NCBI RefSeq assembly: GCF_026210795.1
Contig: NC_089439.1
Coordinates: 3,100,001 to 3,164,000 of the forward strand
DNA length: 64,000 nt
Reading direction: 5' to 3'
Origin: Rhizophagus irregularis
Taxonomy: Eukaryota > Glomeromycota > Glomeromycetes > Glomerales > Glomeraceae
The translations under genes and the position numbers were made by a program. Below the pieces are notes generated by a model. The model ran no database searches. It was not told where the DNA came from and saw nothing but the letters and a program-made list of their open reading frames with translations. The stretch's first letter is position 1. Each line of letters begins with the position of its first letter. Shown here piece by piece: positions 48,305 to 60,177 of the stretch.

Positions 48305-50064
48305 ATGTCGGAATTATTTAATATAACATCTCATGATTTAGATGAAGAAAATACACAAGAAGGAAGTAAAGCAAGAAATTGTGGCATGTAAATTTTATTT
48401 TTAATAAATTTATTATAAAAAAGCTTCATTTAAACTCGTTTCAAACTTACTTAATTAATTCGTTCTTTAGTTGTAAGAAACAAGTATCAAAATATACTTG
48501 TCCTCGATGTGATATTAAATATTGTTCTTTAGATTGTTATAAAAATGAGGTAAGATTTATTTTACACTTTAAGATATTTAAGATGAATACTTTTTTTTTA
48601 AATAGATACTAAATATCCTTGTTCTATTTAGATTCATTCACATTGCACGGAATCTTTTTATAAAGATAATGTGATTGAAGAAATAAAATCTCAACGTGTA
48701 GATGATGATCAAAAACAAAAAATGTTAAATATGTTGAATAAATTTGAAAAAGAAAATGATGAGATGGCAAGGGAAGAAATGGAATCAAACGATAAAGGTA
48801 GGAAATTGGTTAAGATTAAATAAATTAAAAAACAAGGAGTAATATATAATATATAAACACCTCTCCTTTAAAGATTTAGTTGATAACGATATATCAGAGC
48901 GATTTAGAGATATTGATCTTGGTAAGAATGATTTGATTGATTTTGATAAATTTTTTTTTTTATAATCAATATTATTTAACTAATTAATATATTATAGCTT
49001 CTGCAGATTTTGATACAGTTTGGAGTAAATTAACGCCAGCAGAAAAAGAAGAATTTGAACAAAAATATGTTAATGGAAAATCAGATCTTTCAGAATTATC
49101 AGATGAATTACTTTTATGGAAACCATGGTGGGAAATAACGACAGAATATAATAATCGTAAAAAAGAAGTTTTATCATCAAAAATAATTGAATTAAACGAA
49201 GATGAAAATGATCTCGAATATGAGAGTGATGATAGTGGTGGTGATCTTGCTGATAGACCCCTTATTATAACGGATATTAAGAATTTAGAAGATTTAATTA
49301 AAACAACTCCAAATCCTGCAATATCCTTAAATTTATTAAATATACTGTATCCTTTCTGCATGATATTATGTTGCACGATTATGATATTTTATTATCTTAA
49401 CCAAAAATTTTTGATCTTTTAAATAGATATGCTTATGCATATACTTGTCGCACTTTTAATGGGGATATTTTTGAACATCCTGAAGAATCTTGTAAGGTAT
49501 TATGGGATTTATCACCCATTTTAGCAAATAATGACAATCTGGTATATGAAAGTATTTCTCAAGCTATTGCTGCAAGTTCTTCGTTAACTTTTCAGGTTTG
49601 ATTAAATTTAATTTTTTTTATTTTTGATTCATTTAATCGACTTTAATCGATTTTTTTTTTAGAATCCTATTTATAGTCAACCGCAAGAGTTTTCATATCT
49701 TATTTTAGATGATATCGTTAATTTACTTTCTTCAACCAACAATGTTTTGGCGGCTTTGTCAGATCTATATAGATTATTTCAACAAGTTGGAAGTGAAACG
49801 ATAACAAAAAAGTCTGCTAGACAAAGAAAGATTGAACAAAGATTATTTTCAACGGAAAAGAAGATTTACTTTTATATAGTATATGTTAATTATTTGTCTC
49901 AACAACTAGGTTCATCATTTTTAGAAGCTTTAAGAGAAGGTATAGAATTAGAAAGGCAAGAACAGTTAAAAGAAATAAAGGATTATAAGAGAGATCAAAA
50001 AACTATTGAAATGTTAATGAAGAATGAAAATAAGCAAGAAATCAATCTAATTCAGGAAATTTAA
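48305..50064 (+). CDS. ZNHIT2: ZNHIT2-type HIT zinc finger protein
   Basis: Seven exons: 48305..48387, 48471..48549, 48632..48797, 48874..48921, 48998..49346, 49427..49595 and 49663..50064 (1296 nt, 431 aa). The HIT finger spans introns 1 and 2: CGICKKQVSKYTCPRCDIKY, then CSLDCYKNE and HSHCTESFY, giving the CxxC...CxxC...C..C...HxxxC ligands. It is followed by an acidic linker, a conserved WSKLTPAEKEEFEQKY block, LLWKPWW, and ADRPLIITDIKNLEDLIKT with PNPAISLNLLNIL. That order is ZNHIT2, a cofactor that links the R2TP/RUVBL complex to U5 snRNP (PRPF8/EFTUD2) assembly and related RNP biogenesis. All seven exons were needed for continuity, and introns are 76-84 bp. Its 3' end is about 255 bp from the convergent LIM gene. 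Confidence 0.9.
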
Positions 50065-50318
50065 ATTAAATGATTTGAGAAGGTATTTTATTTAGAATAA
50101 GTAAACTATCATATAATTAACCATCTAGTCAACCTTATCATAATTATTACAAACATTAAATATAGTAATTTTATGTTAATGATTAATTTTTTTTTATAAA
50201 TTGTTCGATATATATTTTTCGATATATATTAATAAAATAATTTGATAATAAACCAATATAAGAATAATACTTTTATACTAAGATATTGTTTCTACATATA
50301 ATCAATGTCAATATATAT

Positions 50319-52140
50319 TTAGTTAATGGATAATAGATCTCTATAATGTTTATCACAGTATGGTTTTCCCTCAGAAACGTAATAATATGAACTAAAAAAA
50401 GGTTCTTTACAAGTCTATAAAAAAAAAGGAGAAAAATTAACAAAACAAATAAATTAATTAATAAGCAAATGGCATAAAAAAAAAAAATTTACAAACCATG
50501 CAAACAAAGCACTCTCTATGCCACATTCCTTCTAAAGCGCTCATAAATTCTCCTCTAATACCTTCATTGCATCCTTTACACTTAGGAGCTAAATTATTTT
50601 TTTTTAAAAAAAAAAAATATTATATATATTTTTCCCTCAAAAAGAAACGATTATAATACTAACCAAATAATTTCATCCAATCTTTTTCACAATATGGAAA
50701 ACCTTCATGAACCATGAAACCATTCTCAAAAGGATTACCACATTCTCTACAAAAGAAATGCTCCGGGTGCCATGATTTTCCAAGGGCATTTATAGCTTGC
50801 TATTAAATAGATTATTATGAAAATATTTTAGTTAATATAAATTCGAATAAAAAATTAAGTAATATAAATTCAAATTATTCAAATTAAAACTTACTCCTTC
50901 AATAGGTGTTTCACAGTATCCACATTTAGGACTAAATAATTCATGAAAATCCAAGTGACAATAAGGGACACCATCCTTTTCAAAGAATGCTACATGTTCT
51001 AAAGTGATACCACACTTTTTACAAACAAAATGATCAGGATGCCATTTTTTACCCATAGCAGATAATACATGACCCGATATAGCCTTTCCACAGGAAGCAC
51101 AATGTAATGAAGAAGTTGGCCGAATTGTTTGTCTATTATTTGATGGTAAAGATGTTAAAGGTTCTCCCGCGTTTTTATTTTGTAAAGGAGGAGGAGGAGG
51201 GGAAGAAGAAGAAGAAGGAGGAGAAGGAAGTTCTTTATCTTTTTCAAATTTATTTAAAGGAGGAAATTTTTGTTGAGCTTCATCATAACGAGCATTCCAA
51301 TTTATATCGGAACGATTTTGTAATTCTTGTATTGTTGAATCACGTTGTTTTTTATTTGAAGCTATTTCAAATTGTTCTTGTTTCGGTGAAGGTTGAATGA
51401 CTGGCTTCTTTATGCTCGGTGTTCTGGAAGCAGCACTATAAGATGATTTAAAGGCAGCGGACAAAACATAACTTCCTTTTGTTGGATCATCAGCTCCTTT
51501 TGCAGATGGAATATTATTATTATTACCTTTAGATTGAGGAGGAGAAGGAGTAGTAGTAGTGTTGGTAGTATTAGTGGCGGTAGTGGTGGTGGTGGTGGTA
51601 GTAGTAGGTTTAAATGATAATTTAGTTTCCATAGGATAAGAAAGATCATTAACTATATCATCAATACTTTTATAATTTGACCTTTTTTCATCATTACTAA
51701 TATTAGAAGTAACAGTTGATTTAGTTGAAGAATTATCTGAAATTGAATCATTTATTGTTGATTCAATAATTGGAGCAGGTTTAATTTCATTTAATGAAGA
51801 ATTCTTATTATTTTCCATAATATTATTACTAAAAACTGAAGCTCTAGGTGAAGTAGTAGCAGTTAAACTACTTCTCTTAGAAGTAGGAGGAGATCTTGGT
51901 CCATGAAGAGCTCCAACTTTTCTTTCATCAGTTGATATTGATGAAGAACTAATTGCTGATGCACTTAATGGTCTAGTTGGAGACTTTAAAGAAGTAGTTT
52001 TTGGATTCTTTGATGCTAAATCTTTTACGTATTTGTCTATAATACGAAAATATAAAATATTAATAAAAAAAAACAAAGATCTTTACATAAAAAAAAGAGA
52101 GTTTTGTCTTACCAAGTTGTTCTTTCGTTAAGAATGACAT
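50319..52140 (-). CDS. PXL1: Paxillin-like protein with three LIM domains
   Basis: Five exons: 52140..52113, 52036..50895, 50799..50664, 50588..50497 and 50414..50319 (1494 nt, 497 aa). The first about 310 residues are low complexity (Ser/Thr/Pro; a run of Thr/Asn near 160-175 and PPSSSSSPPPPP), after a conserved start MSFLTKEQLDKYVKDLA. Then come three LIM domains: CASCGKAISGHVLSAMGKKW to HLDFHELFSPKC; CGYCETPIEGQAINALGKSW to YCEKDWMKLF; CKGCNEGIRGEFMSALEGMW to YCDKHYRDLL. All Cys/His/Asp zinc ligands look present. A low-complexity N-terminus with three C-terminal LIMs matches S. pombe Pxl1, which stabilises the contractile ring and binds myosin II and calcineurin. Alternative: another fungal LIM protein of similar layout. 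Introns fall inside each LIM domain. Confidence 0.85.
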
Positions 52141-54116
52141 ATTGAAATTCAAAAAAAAAATAAAACTGAGAATTATGAAGAAAATAACGAGATTTTAATT
52201 TAATATTTATTTATTTTAAAAAAAATCGAATGGAGATCTATGATATCACAATTCCTCGGCAATTAAAACCAATTTGAGCCAAGGTTAATAATAAAATTAA
52301 AATTTGACTTGGCCACGATTTTATTCTTTACCTTGATAAGGTAAAGGAGTCATGGCGCATGAGATGACCCTATTTTTCATTAAGGAACATAAGAAAGCAT
52401 TACGTCATAGTTTTTTTTTAGTAAATGACTTTTATCCCGTAAAATTCCAGTGAATTCCGCAGTTTTAATTTTGTTTCTACAAAAGGTTAATAAGTTATAC
52501 GGAAAATCTCGATGTAACACTTACTTTAATTTTTTTAATTGATGATTTACATATGATTGAGAAACAAAAGCCAGTATTTTAAGTATTTTAAGGAAAGAAT
52601 GTTGCAAAGAAAAAATATATATACAGTAATCGAGATAATTGACTAATACTTTTAAAATAGCGAAGGCGTTTTTTTACCAAAATTTACAAATTTTTAAATA
52701 TTATACTAGACTATATCTAATGTACGAAAAAAAAACCAGATTTCATATAAAGTATGGTACATACGCTATGTTTATGGGAGAGGATGCACTATCATAATAC
52801 ATAATAACTACATTTGATTGGATTAATAATCAATTATACCAAAAAAAATATGATGATTTACAAAATGAAATAGTAATAAAATATTGAATAAAAATAAAAA
52901 TATAAAAAGCTGAAGAAAAAATAAAAATAAAAAAATAAATATATTCTGAACCAAATTTTTGTTTCAAGGAGATGATCTTTTCATTTTAAGGAGAACATTT
53001 ACATTTACTAATAATATCAGATGTTTATCAATCACTTTTAGAAAGAAAAACAAGAATTTTGAAAATTTTCTCTCCTTGCTGCATACCAACAGCGCATTAT
53101 CTATCATATATCTCAAAAGGATTCAAGGAAGGGTATTCAAAAGGGTGCAGTATTCACCATCTAAAAATGAAATAGTTAAGAAATGTATATAGATGCTCAA
53201 TATAGTAAATAATATTCATATCTTGTTTACTTGTTATATATTGAATATACCTTATTAATTATATTATTTCAAATTCAAATTGTTCTGTATTAAGAAAGTA
53301 ATTGTTTGGATAAAAAAACCAATTATATTTATTCTTGTAATTATATATAAAAAAAGAACCTTTAATAGGAACTTGAGGTTGGAAAAAATATGCTTTTATT
53401 TTAAATTTGTAAATCATTACCTATTTTTTTATACTGTTTTACTCTCCGAAGTTCCAGAAATTTCATTAAAGTAATTAGGTACGTAAAAATCTTGTTACCT
53501 TTTTTAATCCTTTACAGTATTAAAAATAAAGAACAATGTAAACTTATTGCAGCGGAAAATTATGATAATAATAAATAATCATATATTTTTTACTTTTTTT
53601 ATACTAAACTTTAGTCTTCCCGAATTTTTCGGCCTTTATTCTTGTATTATTAAAGGCTTTGCGTACGATTTACTAAAATTGGTTACATTTATAAAAAGCC
53701 CCCAATTTTTTTTCACAAGTATTTATTCATTTTTTATCTTTTTTTCATGTAATTTTTTCCCTTTTTCTTAAATAAAAAAAAATCAAAAAAAAAAAAAATC
53801 AAAAAAAATCAAAAAAAAAATTTTTCCAAGTCTTTTTTTAAAAAAATAAACAAGAAACAAAAAAATTTATTTTTTTAATTTTTCTCTCTCTATAACAACA
53901 AAAAAAGAGTGAAAAAAGTATTAAAAATATAAACATCTTTTCTTTTTTGTTTATTTTTTTACAATTTTTTTTTTGAAAAAAGAAAAAAGGAAAAAGAAAA
54001 ATATTTTAAAAAGAAAAAAAATATTTTTTTTTTGTTTTTTCTTTTTTAAAAAAAAAAATTTTATTACTTATATTATACATATAAATTTATACATACATTA
54101 TTTTTTTTCCGAAAAC
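52141..54116. promoter_or_regulatory. Divergent upstream region, LIM gene and dsRBD gene
   Basis: About 2 kb with both promoters. 53760-54115 is dense poly-T/poly-A and pyrimidine tracts (TTTTTCTCTCTCTATAAC), probably the 5' UTR and transcription start zone of the dsRBD gene. Frames at 53280-53771 are low complexity and unsupported. Confidence 0.45.
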
Positions 54117-56381
54117 ATGTATAACAACAATTCAAATCAAATGTACCCTTCCAATATGCACGCAAGTCGTTCGGCCGTGGATGCTCTATTAAAAGATTTA
54201 GGGGCCGAGCCACTTTTTTCTTCTATTAACGATCCTCCTCCCGGTATTCCTGTTTCTTATAACAATTATAATCCCGTTCAATCATCGGAACAAAATGCTT
54301 TCTCTGAAGCTTTTATATCTCTGTTACAAAGAATTAATCAACAAAACGCTCAAAATTTACCAAATACACAAAACATACAAAACATACAAAACTTACAAAA
54401 TCAACAGCAATTACATAATTCTTCACAGATTTTTGGTCAAAGTATACAACAACAACAGCAACAACAAAATCAGAATTTAAATTCAAATCAAGTTGGTCTT
54501 CCAAATCCAATATCAATACTGAATGAAATGCATCAAAGAAATAGAGGATCTAGTATTCCACCAAAATATTCTTTTACTATCGATCCTAATACTGGAAATT
54601 TTTATTGTCAACTTGAAGTTTTTGGTAAGGTATTTAAGACGGAACGTCCAACTTTAAGAAAACAACAAGCAAAAGAAGAAGCTGCTTTAATGGCTTTACG
54701 AAATCTCGTGAATGAAAATAATTCATCTGATGGCAATAGAAGGGTTTTAGGTTCTGATATAATGAAACTTTATGAACCTTCTTTTAGTAATTATCCTGAG
54801 AATCGTACCGAAATTATTTCAAAGTCTGAAAGTTGGTATAGAAAACAATTAAATGAGTTCCCCGGAAAACAACCTCGTGTGATACTTTTGGAATTTTGCC
54901 AAATGCATCGTTTATCGACTCCTTCATATCAACCTCTCAATGATTATAATGGCCATACTTATTATGAATGTAGTGTAGGGGATAGACGTTTTAAAAGTGA
55001 TAAATCATTTGTAAAATCAAGTGAAGCAAAAGATTATGTAGCTCATATCGCATTTGAAATTTTATTTAAAGAAATGTGTGAAAAAGAACGTAGGAATGAT
55101 GTGGGACAAGTTGATACTAGATCAATTTTAAATTTTATTGAAAATCATATTACATCAAGTCCTAGTTCAAATATTAATAGTTCTCATTCAAATTTTGGTA
55201 GTCCTCTTTCAAATATTAGTCCTCATTCAAATCTTGGTAGTCCTCATTCAAATCTTAGTAGTCCTCTTTCAAATCTTGGTAGTCCTCTTTCAAATCTTAG
55301 TCCTCATTCAAATCTCAATAGTCCTCATTCAAATCTTGGTAGTTCTCATTCAAACATTAGTAGTCCTCATTCACTTATGAATAGTTCACATTCTGATGTT
55401 AAATTGAATGTTGGTAGTTCACATTTAAATGTCACTAATCCTTATTCGAATTTTGGTTATTCTCCTAATCCTCCTCCTCATTTAAATAATTCAAGCCTCA
55501 CCGGTCTACATAACCCGCAATCAGGTGTCACCAATTCACATTTGAATATGGGTAGCCTGCATACAGCCATCAATAATCTACATTCGGGTCTGAGTAACCC
55601 ACATTCAAGTGTCACCAATCCACATAACCCACATTCAAGTGCACATAATCCTTATTCAAGTGTCACCAATCCACATAATCCACAATCAAGTATCACTAGT
55701 TCGCACTTTAATATGAACACTAATCCACATTTGAGCATGGGTGGTCCACATTCAAACGTCAATAATTCTTCACATTTGACTATGGACAGCCCACGCTCAA
55801 ATGTTGATAGTTCATTTGCTACGAACATCACTAGTCCACATTCACACTTGAATAGTTCTTACCTGAATGTTAATAATCCACATACGAACAATAATAGTTC
55901 ACATCTGAATGAGATTACTGCCAGCCTGGTGTTACCTAATTATAGCCATGAAGTTTCAAATATCAAAATTGAAGAATCAAATCCATTAAGCCCGCAAAGT
56001 ATGGACATACCAATCATCAAACCAGAAGAAAGTAATATAAGAGATCAGCTACAAACTGCATCATCACCAATTTCTTATCATCCTTATCGTACAGTTGGAA
56101 GGGAAAGATTTCCGCAAAATCCATCGTACAATAATAATCAATTCATAAAAAAGAATACTGGATTTTGCAAAAAATTTACAAGTTTATTATATGAGATGTC
56201 CCAATCAAAACGTTGGACACCACCGGAGTTTAATTTTGAAAATGGAATTAATGGATTTATCTGTGTATGTAGTGTACAGGATTATATGTTTAGAGGTAAA
56301 GCATGTTCAAGAAAGGCGGATGCCAAAGAATCTGCTGCTGAAGAAGCTTATCGATTTCTGGCCAGAAATAACAGGGGTTAA
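54117..56381 (+). CDS. Protein with three double-stranded-RNA-binding-type domains and a Ser/His/Pro/Asn repeat region
   Basis: Single-exon, 754 aa from ATG 54117 (the frame stays open to 53973 through poly-A/T, but without a credible start). Residues 148-200 form a dsRBD (YSFTIDPNTGNFYCQLEVFG, KQQAKEEAALMALRNL); 239-325 a second, diverged one (HTYYECSVGDRRF, SSEAKDYVAHIAFEIL); 682-750 a third (CSVQDYMFRGKACSRKADAK, ESAAEEAYRFLARNN). Between the second and third lie about 300 residues of 6-8-residue repeats (SPHSNLGS, SSPLSNLG, NPHSSVT). A Gln/Asn tract (IQQQQQQQNQNLNSN) precedes the first domain. No catalytic domain, so it probably binds structured RNA as a cofactor or scaffold. A link to RNAi is only a guess. 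The repeats are likely length-variable between isolates. Confidence 0.8.
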   Translation: MYNNNSNQMYPSNMHASRSAVDALLKDLGAEPLFSSINDPPPGIPVSYNNYNPVQSSEQNAFSEAFISLLQRINQQNAQNLPNTQNIQNIQNLQNQQQLHNSSQIFGQSIQQQQQQQNQNLNSNQVGLPNPISILNEMHQRNRGSSIPPKYSFTIDPNTGNFYCQLEVFGKVFKTERPTLRKQQAKEEAALMALRNLVNENNSSDGNRRVLGSDIMKLYEPSFSNYPENRTEIISKSESWYRKQLNEFPGKQPRVILLEFCQMHRLSTPSYQPLNDYNGHTYYECSVGDRRFKSDKSFVKSSEAKDYVAHIAFEILFKEMCEKERRNDVGQVDTRSILNFIENHITSSPSSNINSSHSNFGSPLSNISPHSNLGSPHSNLSSPLSNLGSPLSNLSPHSNLNSPHSNLGSSHSNISSPHSLMNSSHSDVKLNVGSSHLNVTNPYSNFGYSPNPPPHLNNSSLTGLHNPQSGVTNSHLNMGSLHTAINNLHSGLSNPHSSVTNPHNPHSSAHNPYSSVTNPHNPQSSITSSHFNMNTNPHLSMGGPHSNVNNSSHLTMDSPRSNVDSSFATNITSPHSHLNSSYLNVNNPHTNNNSSHLNEITASLVLPNYSHEVSNIKIEESNPLSPQSMDIPIIKPEESNIRDQLQTASSPISYHPYRTVGRERFPQNPSYNNNQFIKKNTGFCKKFTSLLYEMSQSKRWTPPEFNFENGINGFICVCSVQDYMFRGKACSRKADAKESAAEEAYRFLARNNRG
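55150..55700 (+). repeat. Coding minisatellite, SPHSNLG-type
   Basis: Units of 18-24 bp such as AGTCCTCATTCAAATCTTGG with TCATTCAAAT/TCTTTCAAAT cores, about 15 recognisable copies near the start and decaying toward 55700. In frame with the dsRBD protein. Confidence 0.8.
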
Positions 56382-57732
56382 ATTTTTTTTTTTTTTTGTC
56401 AAAAACTTTTTACTATTCTTATTAGAAGGTTTAAAGCGAAAGAAATTCATATCATTAAAATAATAAAATTAAATTTACTGCTTTTATTTGGTAAATTTAT
56501 TATTACAATAATTCTATTAATATAATTAAATATAAGAATGTATCACATGTGTTCATTTACGTGATCATAATAATTTTAAAGCCAAAAATAAAAAAAAATA
56601 AAAATATTCAATTAAATAATTTTTTGGGAGTAAAATTTTAACCTCTCATAAGTAAAGCGCGACTTAAATAAATCCATAAATCAATTCTTTAAAAGAATAT
56701 TTTAAGATCCTTGCTCTACACATAAACCGGATCACCGGATGAACTTTTCCAAAGCTTCCAGAACCAATTTCCTGAAAATTGTTACCGGAGTTGGTTCTGG
56801 AATAAATTTCTAATAGCTTAGTAAATTTTGAGAAATTTTTATGGGTCATTTCAAAATTGACATTAATAACCTAAAATGGGTTGAATAGGCTATTAGAAGT
56901 TTTTCTCGTCCTTCTAGAACGGATTATTATATAAATTTATTTCGATGTGAATTTCTTGACATATCAAACATTCTCAACTGAACCAGCAGTCGAATTTGAT
57001 TCATTTCTTGAAAGATCAACAATCCAAGACATGATCAGATTCATAAATAGGGTCACCTCCACTTAAACGACTTCTAGCGATCCCTTTACTAATAAATTTT
57101 ATTCACTATAAGTATAACCCATTAAATACAAATATACCATAATTTAATCAATAACCATTCTTTTTGATTTCACTAATTTCGTTTCTTCGCGTTTATTTAC
57201 AAAGCCTCTCAACCAATTCGTTCCATTAGAAAATTCCAATACCTAGCGTGAGAAATCATTGTTTTTTCAGAGAAATTTATTGTTATAGAAATAAAACAAA
57301 TAAATTTGATATTATTTAATTGATTGACAATTTATTATAATCATGACGAATATGACGAATTATATAAATACGATGATGTTACACATTTTTAAATAATGGA
57401 GGTTTTTAAGAAAGTTCTTTTTTGTAAATATCATTGTGTCAATCGTAATAAAATTTGAACTAGAGGATTTGATGTTTCCATGGTTTATTTTTAGGTTAAC
57501 ACAAAAGAGTAAAGAAGATTTCTCAAATTTAATATATCTATAAATAATTCATGCATATTCTAATTATCCTTTAACTAAATATGCATTCTTAATTCCTAAT
57601 ATAACACAAATCCCCTTTAATAGTAAAGAAGAAAAAAAAATTTTTAATTATCAGTTCGATTTTTTTTTAATATAAATATCATTAATTCAATTTTTTATTT
57701 TAACCAATTTCTTCCAAAATCCTAATTAAAAG
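56382..57732. other. Intergenic, with a small kinase-like relic
   Basis: Apart from the relic at 56664-56849 there is no gene. 57400-57732 is the AT-rich upstream region of the MBOAT gene. Confidence 0.5.
56664..56849 (-). pseudogene. Protein-kinase glycine-loop fragment
   Basis: 61 codons from an ATG at 56849. The middle reads NNFQEIGSGSFGKVHPV, the ATP-binding glycine loop (IGxGxFGxV), preceded by a plausible helix. After about 17 more residues homology fades, with no VAxK lysine and no catalytic loop. Rhizophagus-type genomes have huge kinase families, so this is most likely a fragment of one. Not functional as a kinase. Confidence 0.5.
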
Positions 57733-58941
57733 ATGGCAGATAATTTTCCACCAGAATTGTCATTTGACAATTATAAACTTTTGTCCGATTTATTATTAAT
57801 TTCATTTATATTATTATCATTTCATTCCCCAAGATCTCTTCTTCATTTAATTATTTTAATTATCATAATAATTTGTTTTATAATTCAACCTATAATATAT
57901 AAAGGAAAATATTCAGCAATTGTACATTCAAGAGTATCATCATTTGCTATAACATTCGGATTTAAAATGTGTATTTGGTTAAAAAATTTTGTCAATATAA
58001 CTCACAATACAACCGTCTCTGATTTTCAACCATTTTTATATACTTTATTTTATTGGAGGAAAAATGTTACGAGCGGGAAAAAAGATGATTTTCAACCTAC
58101 AAATAAACTAATCATTAAAAATATTTTAGAAAGGATCGTATTCATGTTTATTAAATGGATAATTTATGAAGGTTGTTTTATATTAGTAGATATGTATTCA
58201 AATATAAATGAGATTCCGCCTTCTCCTTATTTTTTTAGAATATTTGATATGTTTATAAGTGGTAAATCCCCTATTACTATTAAATTATTATTACTTTGTT
58301 CTTTATACATGGTACTTGTTTATTTTATTATGAGTTTAACTTATGATCAATTTCTTTTAATTACTGGAATCATTTTACTTTTCTTAAATATTATTTTTCC
58401 TTTCCTATCTGACACCAATATCACCTTTTTTAAAAGGAAAATAATTACTATTAGAAGATGGTGTATCTCATTTTTATTTGATACACAATATATATTTAAT
58501 TCACCATGGTTATCAACATCTCCAAGAGAATTTTGGAGTTATAGATGGAATACATTTTATAATGAAATTTGGAAAGAATTAGGATATATTCCTTTACATA
58601 ATTATTTAATCACTTCTCATTCTTTTTCTTCTAATAACAAAAAGAAATTAATAAAAATGATGGGAGTTTTAGGAGCATTTTTTATTAGTGGTATATTACA
58701 TGAATATTTATTATGGACAGAAACAAACAAATTAACTTTAGAACAATTCAATTTCTTTTTATTTCATGGTATAATTTTTATTATTTGGGAATTTATTTCA
58801 ATTAAAAATGATTTTAAAGGTAGAATTATTTTATTTTTAATCTTATTTTTTAGTTTACCTTCTATGATTGAACCTTATCTTAGATATGAACAATGGATAA
58901 TACCATCTTATTTCATAAATATTAATAGAATTTCTTCTTAA
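57733..58941 (+). CDS. MBOAT-family acyltransferase, wax-synthase type
   Basis: Single-exon membrane protein of 402 aa with about eight hydrophobic segments: 16-55 (two), 135-155, 182-205, 207-225, 310-330 and 340-385. The motif FNSPWLSTSPREFWSYRWNT (about 256-275) and GILHEYLLW (about 320-328, with the conserved MBOAT His at about 323) match the wax synthase/MBOAT_2 domain. Family members transfer acyl groups to alcohols or other small hydroxyl compounds in the ER. The substrate here cannot be told. The length is normal for fungal members. Very AT-rich codon use, like its flanks. Start chosen at ATG 57733, 3 nt after an in-frame stop-containing leader. Confidence 0.82.
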   Translation: MADNFPPELSFDNYKLLSDLLLISFILLSFHSPRSLLHLIILIIIIICFIIQPIIYKGKYSAIVHSRVSSFAITFGFKMCIWLKNFVNITHNTTVSDFQPFLYTLFYWRKNVTSGKKDDFQPTNKLIIKNILERIVFMFIKWIIYEGCFILVDMYSNINEIPPSPYFFRIFDMFISGKSPITIKLLLLCSLYMVLVYFIMSLTYDQFLLITGIILLFLNIIFPFLSDTNITFFKRKIITIRRWCISFLFDTQYIFNSPWLSTSPREFWSYRWNTFYNEIWKELGYIPLHNYLITSHSFSSNNKKKLIKMMGVLGAFFISGILHEYLLWTETNKLTLEQFNFFLFHGIIFIIWEFISIKNDFKGRIILFLILFFSLPSMIEPYLRYEQWIIPSYFININRISS

Positions 58942-59645
58942 TGTATAAGTTATTTTAATTTATTTTTAATAATAATATAGATATTATTTTTATATTTTTT
59001 TATAATTTATTTAAATGATAATTAAAATAAATAAATAATAAATAATAAAAAATAATAATCTTATATAATTAAAGTATTTAACTTAACATTACCCAGAAAA
59101 ATAATTATAAAATAATTAAATATTTTGTAATAATCTATTTTATAATTTATTTATGATATAATAGTTTGTTTTTTTTTTCTTTTTCTTTATAATACATTTT
59201 TTATTTTTATTTATTTTATTTTTTTATAATATATTATATTAGTGTTTTTTTTTATATAATAAATTGTTAAAGTTACTACAAAAAAAATATTGATAATAAC
59301 TTTTAAATAATATATTAATTGTTATTTTAAAAGTAAGCAATATTCTTTTTTTAATTAACTACTGGTGAATATAAAATTAATCTTAAATTAATTTATTAAT
59401 TTTAGAAATCATCTGTACATTTTTTTTATATTTATATTTTTTTATTACATAATTTCATATAAAGTTTTTTCAGTAAGTTTCTTAAAAAATAAAGTTTTTA
59501 AAATTAAATAATAAAGTTTAAAACTGTGATTTTTTAATTGTATAAATTTTATTAAATATTACAAAGGTTATATTGTATAAAAAATTTGTATTATTATATA
59601 TATATAATATGAAATTTTACTATGAAAATCATTATAAATTTAATA
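58942..59645. other. AT-rich 3' flank
   Basis: Nearly pure A/T with homopolymers. Nothing else seen. Confidence 0.6.
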
Positions 59646-59647
59646 TA

Positions 59648-60175
59648 CAGTCAGATCTTTATATACCGATATAATATATACCGATATTTACTTATACCGA
59701 TAATTTTAATTTTCCCATTTTTCAACTAATAAAAAAATTTTATTATATTAATGTTTTATATGATTTTACGATATAACGTTATTCAATACTATTTCTTTAT
59801 CCCTCATATAGTAACGTATATATAGATCTGATTTATATACCAATATATTAATTATTTAAGGTTAGATTACATAAATGAAGTTATGCAATTTTTTCTACTT
59901 CTAATTCTTGATGTAATTATATTGATTGTAATTATATAATTGATACAATTTTAATCCCTAATGTAATACATAATTGATACAATTTTATTAATAAATTTTT
60001 TAAATTTTATAAATGTAGATTAAAGTTGTTTATATATATTAAAATATTTTATACCAATATTAATTATGTTATTTATAATAATATCGGCATATAAAATTTT
60101 TTTTATAAACCAATAATTTGATATACCGATGCTTTTTTCTAAAAATAATAATATTAGTATATAGAAGTTTGACTG
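59648..60175. mobile_element. TA-flanked MITE (528 bp) with ATACCGATA repeats
   Basis: Ends CAGTCAGATCTTTATATACC and the complement of CAGTCAAACTTCTATATACT, flanked by TA (59646-59647, 60176-60177). The motif TATACCGATA is repeated at least five times near the ends (59660-59702, 60122-60129). No coding capacity. Same end type (TA-CAGTC) as the elements at 3743 and 21242. Confidence 0.82.
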
Positions 60176-60177
60176 TA

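Noticed and set aside
48984-49376. 130-codon minus-strand ORF
   Set aside because: Antisense of ZNHIT2 exon 5, whose domains and splice continuity are clear.
51107-51400. Plus-strand ORF rich in Glu/Lys
   Set aside because: Antisense shadow of the Ser/Pro-rich part of the LIM gene.
53973-54116. N-terminal extension of the dsRBD ORF
   Set aside because: Lys/Phe runs encoded by poly-A/poly-T, without a plausible start; the ATG at 54117 begins ordinary protein sequence.
55138-55380. Ile/Val/Leu-rich ORF
   Set aside because: Frame-shifted reading of the coding minisatellite in the dsRBD gene.
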